Shown one piece after another: positions 25,246-33,072 of a stretch of DNA of 64,000 nt; the first letter of the stretch is position 1, and every line of letters begins with the position of its first letter. The notes under the pieces are model-generated. The model had not been told where the DNA came from and searched no databases. It saw nothing but the letters and a program-made list of their open reading frames with translations. The position numbers and the translations under genes are program-made. Source of the DNA: DASSUW01 sp963806395 (GTDB lineage Bacteria > Actinomycetota > Thermoleophilia > Solirubrobacterales > Solirubrobacteraceae); NCBI GenBank assembly GCA_963806395.1, contig CAWDYI010000014.1:1-64000 (forward strand), written 5' to 3'.

Positions 25246-26759
25246 GCGAGGGCCGCCGTCGCCGGTTGCTCGAGCCGCAGGCCGGCGGCGATGTGGACGT
25301 GGTCGGCCTCGACCTGGTCGCTGGCGTCGAGGTCGGCGACCGTGCGCGCGACGCGCAGCACACGGCTGTGACCGCGAGCGCTGAGCCGGTGGAGGTCGTG
25401 GAGCTCGTACAGGAGCTGCACAGCACTCGGGGTGGCGTCGGCGACCGCTCGCATCACGTGCGGAGGCATCTGGGCGTTGCAGGCGAGGCCGTAAGCCGAC
25501 AGCCGGCGCGCCTGGCGCTCGCGCGCCTCGATCACGCGCAGCCGCACCTCGCTCGACGGCGGCGCGGACTCGGCGCGCAGCGCGGCCGCCGACGGGCGGC
25601 CGACCGGGATCAGGACGTCGATGCGGTCGAGCAGCGGGCCCGAGAGCCGCCGCAGGTGGCGCGCGAGGTCGGCCGCCGTGCAGCGGCACGCGTCCTCTCC
25701 CATCCCGCACGGGCACGGGTTCGAGGCGGCCACGAGCATGAAGCGCGTCGGGAACGCCACGACCCGCTGCCCGCGGACGATCGTCACGTGGCCGTCCTCT
25801 AGCGGCTGGCGCAGCGCCTCCAGGCTCGAGCGGATGAACTCCGACAGCTCGTCGAGGAACAGCACGCCGTGGTGCGCGAGCGTCGCCTCGCCGGGCAGCG
25901 GGTGCGACCCGCCGCCGACCAGGCCTGAGGCCGAGATCGTGTGGTGCGGCGCGCGGAACGGCCGGCGGGCCACGAGGCCGCCGTGCACGCCGTTGAGCCC
26001 CGACACCGACTGGATCCGCGTGACGTCGACCGCCTCGGCGGGCGTCATCGGCGGCAGGATCGAAGGAAGCCGCCGCGCCAGCATCGTCTTGCCGGTTCCG
26101 GGCGGGCCGTGCATGTAGACGTTGTGGCCGCCGGCCGCCGCCACCTCGAGCGCCGGGATCAGCGCGTTCTGGCCGCGGACGTCGGCGAGGTCGAGCAGCG
26201 GCTCCGACTCGGGCTCGGGCGCAGGCTCGGGAGGCGGCGGCGGCTCCCCGCGGCCGGCGAGGACGTCGACCGCCTCCTGCAGCGACTCGATCCCGAGCAC
26301 GGTCAGGCCGGCGACCAGCGCCGCCTCCGGGGCCCGTGAACGCGGGAGCATGAGCCGTGGCAGCAGGTGACGGCGCGCGCCCTCGGCGATCGCGAGCGCC
26401 CCGCGGATCGCCCGCACGTCGCCGGTCAGCGACAGCTCCCCCACGATCGCGCAGTCCTCGACGGCGTCCTGCGGCAGCTGGTTGGACGCGACGAGGATCG
26501 CCACCGCCAGCGGCAGGTCGAACCCCGGGCCGATCTTTCGCAGGTACGCCGGCGCGAGGTTGACCGTGATCCGCTTGCCCGAGAACGCGTAGCCGGAGTT
26601 GACGATCGCCGACCGCACCCGCTCGCGCGCCTCCCGGATCGCCTTGTCGGCGAGCCCGACGATCGTGAACGCCGGCAGGCCCGTCCGGATGTCGGCCTCC
26701 ACCCAGACCCGGCGCGATTCGATCCCGTCGAGCGCGAACGTGGTCACGCGTGCGATCAC
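25242..26759 (-). CDS. comM: ComM-like Mg-chelatase family AAA+ ATPase
   Basis: 505 residues. The N-terminal ChlI-type domain starts VTTFALDGIESRRVWVEADIRTGLPAF and has IVGLADKAIREARERVRSAI. The AAA+ module has Walker A GPPGTGKTML near residue 222, Walker B FLDELSEF, and the Cys-rich insert CPCGMGEDACRC. The C-terminal Mg_chelatase_C region has RGHSRVLRVARTVADL. In other species ComM is a branch-migration helicase acting in transformation. GTG start; 10 bases after the yraN stop. Confidence 0.93.
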   Translation of the reverse strand: MIARVTTFALDGIESRRVWVEADIRTGLPAFTIVGLADKAIREARERVRSAIVNSGYAFSGKRITVNLAPAYLRKIGPGFDLPLAVAILVASNQLPQDAVEDCAIVGELSLTGDVRAIRGALAIAEGARRHLLPRLMLPRSRAPEAALVAGLTVLGIESLQEAVDVLAGRGEPPPPPEPAPEPESEPLLDLADVRGQNALIPALEVAAAGGHNVYMHGPPGTGKTMLARRLPSILPPMTPAEAVDVTRIQSVSGLNGVHGGLVARRPFRAPHHTISASGLVGGGSHPLPGEATLAHHGVLFLDELSEFIRSSLEALRQPLEDGHVTIVRGQRVVAFPTRFMLVAASNPCPCGMGEDACRCTAADLARHLRRLSGPLLDRIDVLIPVGRPSAAALRAESAPPSSEVRLRVIEARERQARRLSAYGLACNAQMPPHVMRAVADATPSAVQLLYELHDLHRLSARGHSRVLRVARTVADLDASDQVEADHVHIAAGLRLEQPATAALA

Positions 26760-26769
26760 CGGCGGTCCA

Positions 26770-27144
26770 CTAGAACGCCGCTTCGAGGTGGTCGAGGCGG
26801 ACGAGCATGCCGCGGTCGTCGAGCGTCACGCCGACGGCGTCGAACCGGAGCTCTGCCCCGAACGGGCGGTTGGTGACCTCCGCCAGCCACGCCGCCGCCA
26901 TCGTGCGCACCTGCGCGCGCTTGGCGTCGTGCAGGCTGTCGCGCCAGTCGCCCGAGCCGAGCCGCCGCGACTTCACCTCGCAGAAGACGATCGTGCCGTC
27001 AGCCTCGTCGGCGAGTACGAGATCGAGCTCGCCGAACCGCGTCCGGTGGTTGCGGGCCAGTACCCGGTAGCCCAGGCGGGAGAAGTGCGCGGCCGCCAGG
27101 TCCTCGCCGCGGCGGCCCAGCTCCTTCGTGCGTTCGGTCGGCAT
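26770..27144 (-). CDS. yraN: UPF0102 (YraN) family endonuclease-like protein
   Basis: 124 residues. GRRGEDLAAAHFSRLGYRVLARNHRTRFGELDLVLAD and IVFCEVKSRR give the PD-(D/E)XK pattern E..D..ExK of the YraN family, a predicted nuclease of unknown role. The ATG at 27144 is chosen because the upstream ATG at 27183 would add 13 non-conserved residues. Usual position upstream of comM and dprA. Confidence 0.88.
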   Translation of the reverse strand: MPTERTKELGRRGEDLAAAHFSRLGYRVLARNHRTRFGELDLVLADEADGTIVFCEVKSRRLGSGDWRDSLHDAKRAQVRTMAAAWLAEVTNRPFGAELRFDAVGVTLDDRGMLVRLDHLEAAF

Positions 27145-27213
27145 GACGCGAGCGACCGTATGGGCGCCCGCTGAACGGGTCACCGCGTACTCGTGCCGGT
27201 TTCGTGCCGATTC

Positions 27214-27618
27214 TCAGGCGTCTTCGTCGAGCACGGCGACCAGCGCCGCGAGAGCCCGCCGCATCTCCCCTGCCGGCAGCCGTTCGTCGATCCGGCGCTC
27301 GAGGCCGGCGAACGCGCTCGCGACGCGCGCTGCCGCGACGAGACCGGGCGGTGTGAGAGCGACGAGGATCGATCGCCGGTCGGCCGGATTGGGCCGCCGC
27401 TCGATCAGCCCGCGTCGCTCGAGCCGGTCGAGCACGCCGGTGAACGTCGACGGCCGCTGGCCGGTGGCGTCCACGAGCTCACGGACGGTGCGGCTGGTGG
27501 CGCCGGCGAACGCGGCGAGCGCGTTCACCTCGGCGGCCGAGAGGCCGAGGTCGGACAGCTCGTCGTCGAGGGCGGCCAGCAGGCGGTGGGTGACCTGCTG
27601 CCAGTCGACGACGAGCAC
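27214..27618 (-). CDS. MarR family transcriptional regulator
   Basis: 134 residues with a winged helix (LSAAEVNALAAFAGATSRTVRELVDATGQRPSTFTGVLDRLERRGLIERRPNPADRR split over residues 25-82). The wing DRR sequence is typical of MarR. GTG start three bases after the stop of the SRPBCC gene, so the pair forms an operon. A palindrome overlapping the operon promoter is a likely binding site for this repressor. Confidence 0.85.
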   Translation of the reverse strand: MLVVDWQQVTHRLLAALDDELSDLGLSAAEVNALAAFAGATSRTVRELVDATGQRPSTFTGVLDRLERRGLIERRPNPADRRSILVALTPPGLVAAARVASAFAGLERRIDERLPAGEMRRALAALVAVLDEDA

Positions 27619-27621
27619 GGC

Positions 27622-28047
27622 TCAGGCGGCGCGCTCGGCGAGCGCGACGGCGATCAGGTGCTCCCAGTGCGTGAGCATCGCGTCGAACCGGGCGCCGAAG
27701 CGGGAGACCGCGTCCGCGGGGCCGAGCGCGGTCAGGTCATACGTGACCTCGACGCGCGTCTCCGCTTCGTCGGGCTCGCAGCGGACCTCGACCATGCCGG
27801 CGTGGAGCCCTGGCCGCACTCGCGCGTAGCGCATCGAGCTCTCGGTCCGGTCGGCGATCACCCAGAGCGTCGGGCTGCCGCGGTGCTGTGTGACGAACGT
27901 GGTGCCGGGCTCGTCGGTGGCCTCCCCTCCCGGGAACGTCGGGTCCCAGTCGGGAACCCACTCACACTCGCCCTGAGGCGTGAAGAGGGCGAGCGCTTCC
28001 GCGGGCGGGAGCGCGACGTGGATCGTGCCGTGGAGGGTCAGGCGCAT
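27622..28047 (-). CDS. SRPBCC (START-like) family protein
   Basis: 141 residues with the helix-grip layout: an opening beta strand LHGTIHVALPPAEALALF, ECEWVPDWDPTF, and a C-terminal helix SRFGARFDAMLTHWEHLIAVAL. Such proteins bind hydrophobic ligands, and pairing with a MarR regulator is common in polyketide cyclase/AHSA1-type genes. First gene of the two-gene operon with marR. A strong promoter lies 16 bases upstream. Confidence 0.78.
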   Translation of the reverse strand: MRLTLHGTIHVALPPAEALALFTPQGECEWVPDWDPTFPGGEATDEPGTTFVTQHRGSPTLWVIADRTESSMRYARVRPGLHAGMVEVRCEPDEAETRVEVTYDLTALGPADAVSRFGARFDAMLTHWEHLIAVALAERAA

Positions 28048-28057
28048 TTCGTTCGAT

Positions 28058-28091
28058 TTCGAATTGTACGGATTCGAATGGTTTTGTGCAA
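28058..28091 (-). promoter_or_regulatory. Promoter and operator of the SRPBCC-marR operon
   Basis: On the minus strand TTGCAC (28086-28091) and TACAAT (28063-28068) are 17 bases apart, an excellent sigma-70-type match. A perfect inverted repeat TTCGAAT-7-ATTCGAA (28058-28078) overlaps the -10 element, fitting binding by the MarR protein of the same operon. The element is bounded at 28101 by the hexamer repeat of family A copy 1. Confidence 0.8.
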
Positions 28092-28100
28092 TGCGGGGCG

Positions 28101-28440
28101 AACGTCAACGTCAACGTCAACGTCAACTGCGCTGGGTGGGGAAGCTGGGGCCATGGGCGGGTGGTGAGGGTGCATAACTCGCCACTCGACAGGTCTCTCG
28201 GGGACTCGAGTGGTGAGTTGTGATCCGTGGCGGTGCACAACCTGCCACTCGATCTCGGCGAAGCGTCGAGTGGTGAGTTATGCACGCGAAAACCGTGCAT
28301 TTCGGCACAACCGACCGCGCCCGGCCCGAGCGTGTCCCAAACCGCATGCCGGCGATGCAATCCCGCACACACGCGCCGCCCCAAAGCGTCGAGTGTCCAC
28401 AAACGCACCGCACCACCCCCTTAATGCCGCAGTTGACGTC
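28101..28440 (-). repeat. Repeat family A, copy 1 (with tandem hexamers and two hairpins)
   Basis: This is the only stretch over 300 bases without a complete gene. It starts with four tandem AACGTC units (28101-28124). The element proper is 28119-28440: ends AACGTCAACTGCG (28119-28131) and its inverted copy with one mismatch (28428-28440). About 47 bases at one end and 60 at the other are nearly identical to copy 2 (54416-54598) in reverse orientation. The core has two hairpins with matching arms: 28171-28189 with 28206-28222, and 28233-28252 with 28266-28285; arms read like GTGCATAACTCACCACTCGA, loops differ. One end forms the stop codon of the B3/4 gene. Confidence 0.85.
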
Positions 28441-29105
28441 CGCCCGCGCCCACCACCCACGACGACAGCCGCGCCTCCGGCCACCCGGCAGCCAGCAACC
28501 CCTCCAACTCCCCCATCGCCACCCCCAGCTCGCCGTCCCCAAACTCAGGCAGAGCATCGAACACGAAGTACGCCCGCGTCGTCCCTTCGACGAGCCGGGT
28601 GCGCCTGCACTGCCGCCAGTTCCAGCGCCGGCAGGTCACCCCGAGCGCATCGGCCCAGACGATCTCCCCCGGCGCGCGGGTGCTCGTCGTCGAACGGCTC
28701 GTCTCCGCGAGCCGCCACGAGCCGTACCGGGCCCGCCACGCGGTCGATGTCCTCCCCGCCGACCGGGACCGCGTGCAGCACGCTGACGGCGTTGTAGCGA
28801 TCGACCAGCCGGTTGATGCGCGGAATGCCCTCGCCGCTCGTCGCGCGCGCCATCAGCGCCTCGGCCGAGCACCAGTGGCGCTTGGGCTTGGCGCCGAAGC
28901 TGCTGAAGGCCGCCCGCCACGCGGCGATGTGGGGATGGTCGGCCGGCCGCTCCAGTTCCGCCCACCGCGCCTCCGCCTCACTGAGCGCAGCCGAGCCGCC
29001 CGCGTCGGACGGCCCGTTCACGACACCCTCGGCGACGATCACTCCCGCCCGGTAGCCCGGATACGCGGCCGCGACATCGGGATCGACGAGGAGCTCGACC
29101 GCCAC
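28421..29105 (-). pseudogene. B3/B4 tRNA-binding domain protein, frameshifted
   Basis: From the GTG at 29105 the frame encodes ELLVDPDVAAAYPGYRAGVIV, KRHWCSAEALMARA, IPRINRLVDRYNAVSVLHAVPVGGEDID and GPVRLVAARGDEPFDD, typical of stand-alone B3/4 domain proteins related to the PheT editing region. Near 28668-28682, in a run of GCGC and five G, the frame is lost; a shifted frame continues PGEIVWADALGVTCRRWNWRQ and FVFDALPEFGDGELGVAMGELEGLL to a stop at 28421. Corrected length is about 227, normal for the family. The last six codons and the stop come from repeat A copy 1. Could be a real break or a base-call error. Confidence 0.75.
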
Positions 29106-29117
29106 CGCCGGCCGCGC

Positions 29118-29711
29118 TCAGAGGGCGAGCTGCTGGTACGCCATCGACTGGAACGACAGCCGGTGCAGCGGCGACACGCCGAGCCGCTCGATCGCGGCGC
29201 GATGCTCGGGCGTGGAGTAGCCGACGTGGGCCGCGAACTCCCAGCCCGGGTAGTGCTCCTCCCAGCGCCGCATGAAGCGGTCGCGCGAGACCTTGGCGAT
29301 CACCGACGCCGCCGCGACCGCGGCGCTCGTGGCGTCCCCGCCGACTACGTGGCGCTGCTCGAACCCCGTCGGCGGCACCGGGAAGCCGTCCGACAGGCAC
29401 AGGCAGTCCTCGGGGCGGCCGACGCGCCGCAGCACGGACGACAACGCCGCCAGGTTGGTCTTGTGCAGGCCGCGCTCGTCGATCCCGCGGACGCAGCGCG
29501 ACGTGACCGCCACGCGCATCGCGATCCGCAGCACGCGGGGATACAGCGTCTCGCGCATCTCCTCGGTGTGCTGCTTGGAGTCGTTCAGCGCCGACAGCGC
29601 CCGTAGATCGGACAGCGTCAGGCGCTCGTAGTCGAACAGCACCGCCGCCGCCACCAGCGGGCCGGCCAGACAGCCGCGCCCGGCCTCGTCGGCGCCTGCC
29701 ACGAACCGCAC
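29118..29711 (-). CDS. rnhB: Ribonuclease HII
   Basis: 197 residues from the GTG at 29711. The catalytic start is VAGADEAGRGCLAGP (D8, E9), with LNDSKQHTEEMRE, LCLSDGFPVPP and GGDATSAAVAAASVIAKVSRDR further on. It removes RNA from RNA-DNA hybrids. Upstream codons KKRKKTSGSRLFRYDRSLG look like a genuine N-terminal extension, but no ATG, GTG or TTG precedes them close by; they overlap the end of lepB in another frame. The start is therefore uncertain. Lies downstream of the signal peptidase gene as in related actinobacteria. Confidence 0.88.
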   Translation of the reverse strand: MRFVAGADEAGRGCLAGPLVAAAVLFDYERLTLSDLRALSALNDSKQHTEEMRETLYPRVLRIAMRVAVTSRCVRGIDERGLHKTNLAALSSVLRRVGRPEDCLCLSDGFPVPPTGFEQRHVVGGDATSAAVAAASVIAKVSRDRFMRRWEEHYPGWEFAAHVGYSTPEHRAAIERLGVSPLHRLSFQSMAYQQLAL

Positions 29712-29766
29712 TCCCAGACTGCGGTCGTACCGGAAGAGGCGGCTCCCGGACGTCTTCTTGCGCTTC

Positions 29767-30396
29767 TTAGAGGAGGCCGATCCGTTTGGGTGGCCAGTAC
29801 GTGGCGAATGCTTCGCCGATGATCCAGTCCTCAGGGACCGGCCCCCAGAAGCGGCTGTCGTCGGATGACCCACGGTTGTCGCCCATCATGAAGTAGTGAC
29901 CGGCGGGAACTGTGACCTCCTGCGGGAAGTCGCACTCGCCGTCGCTCGCACACGGTCGCGCGAACGGCTCGTTCTGCGTCTTCCCGTTGAGGACGACGTG
30001 ACCCTGGTCGATCTTGATCCGGTCGCCCGGACCCGCCACGACGCGCTTGATGAAGTTGACGTCCGCCTTGTCCGCCGTGGGCCGGATGCAGACCTGGCCG
30101 GGCGGCGGTTCGCCGCCGCCGCACTCGTTGCCCTGCTCCGCGCCGGTGGGCGGATGGAAGACCACGACGTCGCCGACCTCGGGGTGCCCGAAGCGGGCGC
30201 CGATGCGGTTGACGAGCACGCGCTGCCCGATCTCGAGCGTCGGCACCATCGACTCGCTCGGGATCCGGTAGGGCTTGACCAGGAACGCCTGGATGCCGAG
30301 TGCGAGACCGAGCGCGACCGCGACGATCAGGACGAGCTCGATCAACGACCCGGACGCCGACGACGTCTTGGCCGTCTTCGCCGTCTTCGCCGCCAC
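29767..30396 (-). CDS. lepB: Signal peptidase I, first paralogue
   Basis: 209 residues. An N-terminal low-complexity AAKTAKTAK stretch is followed by a membrane segment (about 18-37), the catalytic Ser49 in PSESMVPTL, Lys in FIKRVVAGPGD, and box E GDNRGSSDDSRFWGPV. It cleaves signal peptides of exported proteins. Contains two extra Cys-bearing loops (NECGGGE..GQVC and RPCASDGECDF) that could form disulfides outside the membrane. Six bases downstream of rplS. GTG start. A second signal peptidase gene (31097-31693) lies on the other side of rplS. Confidence 0.93.
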   Translation of the reverse strand: MAAKTAKTAKTSSASGSLIELVLIVAVALGLALGIQAFLVKPYRIPSESMVPTLEIGQRVLVNRIGARFGHPEVGDVVVFHPPTGAEQGNECGGGEPPPGQVCIRPTADKADVNFIKRVVAGPGDRIKIDQGHVVLNGKTQNEPFARPCASDGECDFPQEVTVPAGHYFMMGDNRGSSDDSRFWGPVPEDWIIGEAFATYWPPKRIGLL

Positions 30397-30401
30397 GGGG
30401 C

Positions 30402-31007
30402 CTACTTGGACTCGTCGTCCGCGGGCGGCTCGGCGTCGCCCTCGGACGCTGCGGCGGCCTCGGCGTCCGCGGACGCCTCGACCTCGGCCGTCTCTTCCGC
30501 AGCCACCTCGGCATCGGCCTCTGCGGGGGCGTCGGCCGCCGCTTCGGCTTCGGCGAGCGCCTGCTCGTCGACGGCGTCGCCCGGCACCTCGTCGTCGGCC
30601 GCCGCCGCGACCTCGGCCGCGGGATCGTGCAGCGGACCGACCTGGACGATCTCCTCCGGGCCGACGTAGCGGCGTTCGCGCACACGGGCGCGCTTGCCGA
30701 CGCGGCCACGCAGGTAGTAGAGCTTGGCCCGCCGCACGTCGCCGCGAGCGGCGACCTCGATCTTCTCGATCTTCGGCGAGTGGACGGGGAACGTGCGCTC
30801 CACGCCGACGCCGAACGAGTTCTTGCGGACCGTGAAGGTCTCGCGCACTCCCTCGCCCTGGCGCTTGATCACCACGCCCTCGAAGACCTGGGTGCGCCGG
30901 CGGGTGCCCTCGACGACCTGGAAATGGACCCGGAGGCGGTCACCCGCCTGGAAGTTTGGGACGCGGCGGAGTTGCTGACGCTCGAGGCTGTCGATGACGG
31001 TGCTCAT
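30402..31007 (-). CDS. rplS: Ribosomal protein L19 with long acidic C-terminal tail
   Basis: 201 residues; typical bacterial L19 has about 115-120. Residues 1-118 are a complete L19 (FQAGDRLRVHFQVVEGTRRRTQVFEGVVI, ERTFPVHSPKIEKIEV, AKLYYLRGRVGKRARVRER). Residues about 119-201 consist almost only of Ala, Glu, Asp with a few Ser, Pro and Val, net strongly negative and surely disordered. L19 sits at the 30S-50S interface. The ATG at 31007 is the only reasonable start. The gene is between two signal peptidase genes. Confidence 0.95.
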   Translation of the reverse strand: MSTVIDSLERQQLRRVPNFQAGDRLRVHFQVVEGTRRRTQVFEGVVIKRQGEGVRETFTVRKNSFGVGVERTFPVHSPKIEKIEVAARGDVRRAKLYYLRGRVGKRARVRERRYVGPEEIVQVGPLHDPAAEVAAAADDEVPGDAVDEQALAEAEAAADAPAEADAEVAAEETAEVEASADAEAAAASEGDAEPPADDESK

Positions 31008-31096
31008 GGCAAAGAAAGACCGCGGCGCCAGAGAGGGAAGGACGGCGGCACGCGGGCAAATTATGGTAGCGAACCCGCGCGAGTGATCGGCACGAC

Positions 31097-31693
31097 CTAC
31101 AGCAGGCCGACCCGATTCGGCGGCCAATACGTCGCGAACGCGCCGCCGATGATCCAGTCGCGCGGCACCGGGCCCCAGAACCGGCTGTCGTCGGACGAGC
31201 CGCGGTTGTCGCCCATCATGAAGTACTCGCCGCGTGGCACGCGCGCCTCGCGCGGGAACGTGCAGCCCTCGCCGCCGCCGCACGGAAGGGTGTACGGCTC
31301 ACGCACCGGTCTGCCGTTGAGCACGACGCGGCCGTCGTCGATCCTGATCCGGTCCCCGGGGCCGGCCACGACCCGCTTGATGAACGTGGTGTCGGACTGC
31401 TCCGGTGTGTGCTCGATGCAGACCTGGCCCTCCGGCGGCGGGGTCCCGCATTGGTCGCCGAACGGCTGCTCGGCGCCCGCCGGCGGATGGAACACGATGA
31501 TGTCGCCCACCGCGGGGTCGCCGAACCGGTTGCCGATGCGGTCGACGAGCACCCGCTGCCCGATGTTGAGCGTCGGTTCCATCGACTCGCTCGGGATCCG
31601 GTAGGGCTTGATCAGGAACGCCTGGATGAACAGCGCCAGGCCGAGCGCGACCACGACGATCACGATCAGCTCGCGCAGCGATCCGCGCTTCAT
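31097..31693 (-). CDS. lepB: Signal peptidase I, second paralogue
   Basis: 198 residues with one membrane segment (about 8-27), catalytic Ser37 in PSESMEPTL, Lys in FIKRVVAGPGD and GDNRGSSDDSRFWGPV. It is about two-thirds identical by eye to the copy at 29767-30396, so the two arose by duplication around rplS. The cysteine loops QCGTPPPEGQVC and LPCGGGEGC are also kept. The ATG overlaps the trmD stop (ATGA). Confidence 0.93.
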   Translation of the reverse strand: MKRGSLRELIVIVVVALGLALFIQAFLIKPYRIPSESMEPTLNIGQRVLVDRIGNRFGDPAVGDIIVFHPPAGAEQPFGDQCGTPPPEGQVCIEHTPEQSDTTFIKRVVAGPGDRIRIDDGRVVLNGRPVREPYTLPCGGGEGCTFPREARVPRGEYFMMGDNRGSSDDSRFWGPVPRDWIIGGAFATYWPPNRVGLL

Positions 31694-32373
31694 CCCGGAG
31701 CCCCTCCCGCACGCCGCCGGCTCTCCTCGAGCCGCCACTGGCGGATCCGCTCGTGATGGCCGGAGAGCAGCACGTCGGGCACGCCCCAGCCGCGCCAGTC
31801 GGCCGGGCGCGTGTAGTGCGGGTACTCGGGCGCCCCCTCGAGGGCCTCCGAGAACGACTCCTCGACGGCCGACTCGTCCTTGCCGAGCACGCCCGGGAGC
31901 TTGCGCAGCACGGCGTCGCCCACCACCATCGCCGCCGGCTCGCCGCCGGACAGCACGTAGCGGCCGATCGACACCTGGTCGGTGCAGAAGTGCTCGAGGA
32001 TCCGCTCGTCGAACCCCTCGTAGCGCCCGCACAGGAGCGTCAGCGCCGGCTCGGCCGCGAGCTCGGAGGCGAGCGCGTCGTCGAGCAGCCGTCCGCCGGG
32101 GGTGAGCGCGATCACGCGCCGCCGATCCCGCAGCTCGACGGGATCGACGTCGTAGCGCGCGCGCAGCGCCGCCTCCATCACGTCGACGCGCAGCACCATC
32201 CCGGCGCCGCCGCCGAACGGCGTGTCATCGACCTGGCCGTAGGTCAGCGGGGTCGCCGCGCGCATGTCGACCGCCTCGAACGCGTGGCCGAGCGCGAGCG
32301 CGTTGGTGACGTGGCGCTGGGACCGGAACCAGTCGAACCACTGCGGGAAGAGGGTGAAGACGTCGAGGTTCAC
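31690..32373 (-). CDS. trmD: tRNA (guanine-N1)-methyltransferase
   Basis: 227 residues of the SPOUT knot family. It methylates G37 of tRNAs. Visible motifs: MNLDVFTLFPQWF at the start, TPFGGGAGMVLR, LLCGRYEGFDERILEH, SIGRYVLSGGEPAAMVV and DVLLSGHHERIRQWR. GTG start overlapping the rimM stop (GTGA), and stop overlapping lepB (ATGA). Confidence 0.95.
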   Translation of the reverse strand: MNLDVFTLFPQWFDWFRSQRHVTNALALGHAFEAVDMRAATPLTYGQVDDTPFGGGAGMVLRVDVMEAALRARYDVDPVELRDRRRVIALTPGGRLLDDALASELAAEPALTLLCGRYEGFDERILEHFCTDQVSIGRYVLSGGEPAAMVVGDAVLRKLPGVLGKDESAVEESFSEALEGAPEYPHYTRPADWRGWGVPDVLLSGHHERIRQWRLEESRRRAGGAPG

Positions 32374-32831
32374 TCGCCCAGGAAGGTCAGGTCGACGTCG
32401 ATCCGGCGCGCTTCGATGTCGATCGACCGGATCGCGTCGCGCACCAGCGGGATCAGCCGGTCGCCGACCTCGAGCGCCTCGCACGAGGGCAGGGCGATCA
32501 TCCGGCCGACCACGCCGACCTCGCGCTCGCCGTCGACCACGGTGCATCCCTCCAGGTCGCGCGCCCAGAACTCGTCCTCCTCGAGCGGCGCAGCCGCAGC
32601 CCGCGGCGCGAGCAGCTCGACCCCGCGCATCGCTTCGGCGTCCTCGCGTGACGCGCAGCCCTCGAGCCGCACGATCGGCTTCTCGGCCGAGCCCGCGCGG
32701 CGCTGCACCGCCAGCGCCTGTCCCTGCACCTCGAGCACCGCCCCTTCGACGAGCAGCTCGGGCACCGGGCGGGTCACGTGGAAGGAACCGTCGAGCCCGT
32801 GCGGCCGGCCCACCCGGCCGGCCGGCACCAT
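32370..32831 (-). CDS. rimM: Ribosome maturation factor RimM
   Basis: 153 residues, about 15 shorter than common RimM. The N-terminal domain starts VPAGRVGRPHGLDGSFHV; the PRC-barrel part has EEDEFWARDLEGCTVVD and VGVVGRMIALPSCEALEV. It helps 16S rRNA 3' domain processing. The ATG at 32831 follows the khpA stop by one base. Usual place between khpA and trmD. Confidence 0.92.
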   Translation of the reverse strand: MVPAGRVGRPHGLDGSFHVTRPVPELLVEGAVLEVQGQALAVQRRAGSAEKPIVRLEGCASREDAEAMRGVELLAPRAAAAPLEEDEFWARDLEGCTVVDGEREVGVVGRMIALPSCEALEVGDRLIPLVRDAIRSIDIEARRIDVDLTFLGE

Positions 32832-32832
32832 G

Positions 32833-33066
32833 TCACTCGACGATGTCGACGAGGACGCGCCGGTTGTCCTTGACCGCGGCGGCCTTGACGATGGTCCGGA
32901 GCGCCTGCGCGGTGCGTCCTCCGCGCCCGATGACCTTGCCGTAGTCATCGTCGCCGACGGACAGCTCGAGCACGAGCGTGCCGTCGTCCTCCTCGAACTC
33001 CTCGACCTCGACCTTGTCGGGCTCGTCGACCAGCTGGCGCACCAGGTAGACGAGCAGCTCGCCCAC
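32833..33066 (-). CDS. khpA: KH-domain RNA-binding protein KhpA
   Basis: 77 residues with a single KH domain. The RNA-binding loop is GKVIGRGGRTAQALRTI (GRGG at 47-50). N-terminal residues MGELLVYLVRQLVDEPDKVEV are typical of this family, which binds RNA with KhpB. GTG start, six bases after the rpsP stop. Confidence 0.95.
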   Translation of the reverse strand: MGELLVYLVRQLVDEPDKVEVEEFEEDDGTLVLELSVGDDDYGKVIGRGGRTAQALRTIVKAAAVKDNRRVLVDIVE

Positions 33067-33072
33067 GAGGTG

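Noticed and set aside
24163..27144. Proof of natural competence from dprA and comM
   Set aside because: These genes are widespread in non-competent species, and no uptake machinery is in the window.
28101..28440. A CRISPR array
   Set aside because: The hexamer repeats are contiguous without spacers, and the longer repeated arms are inverted pairs, not regularly spaced direct repeats; no cas gene is near.
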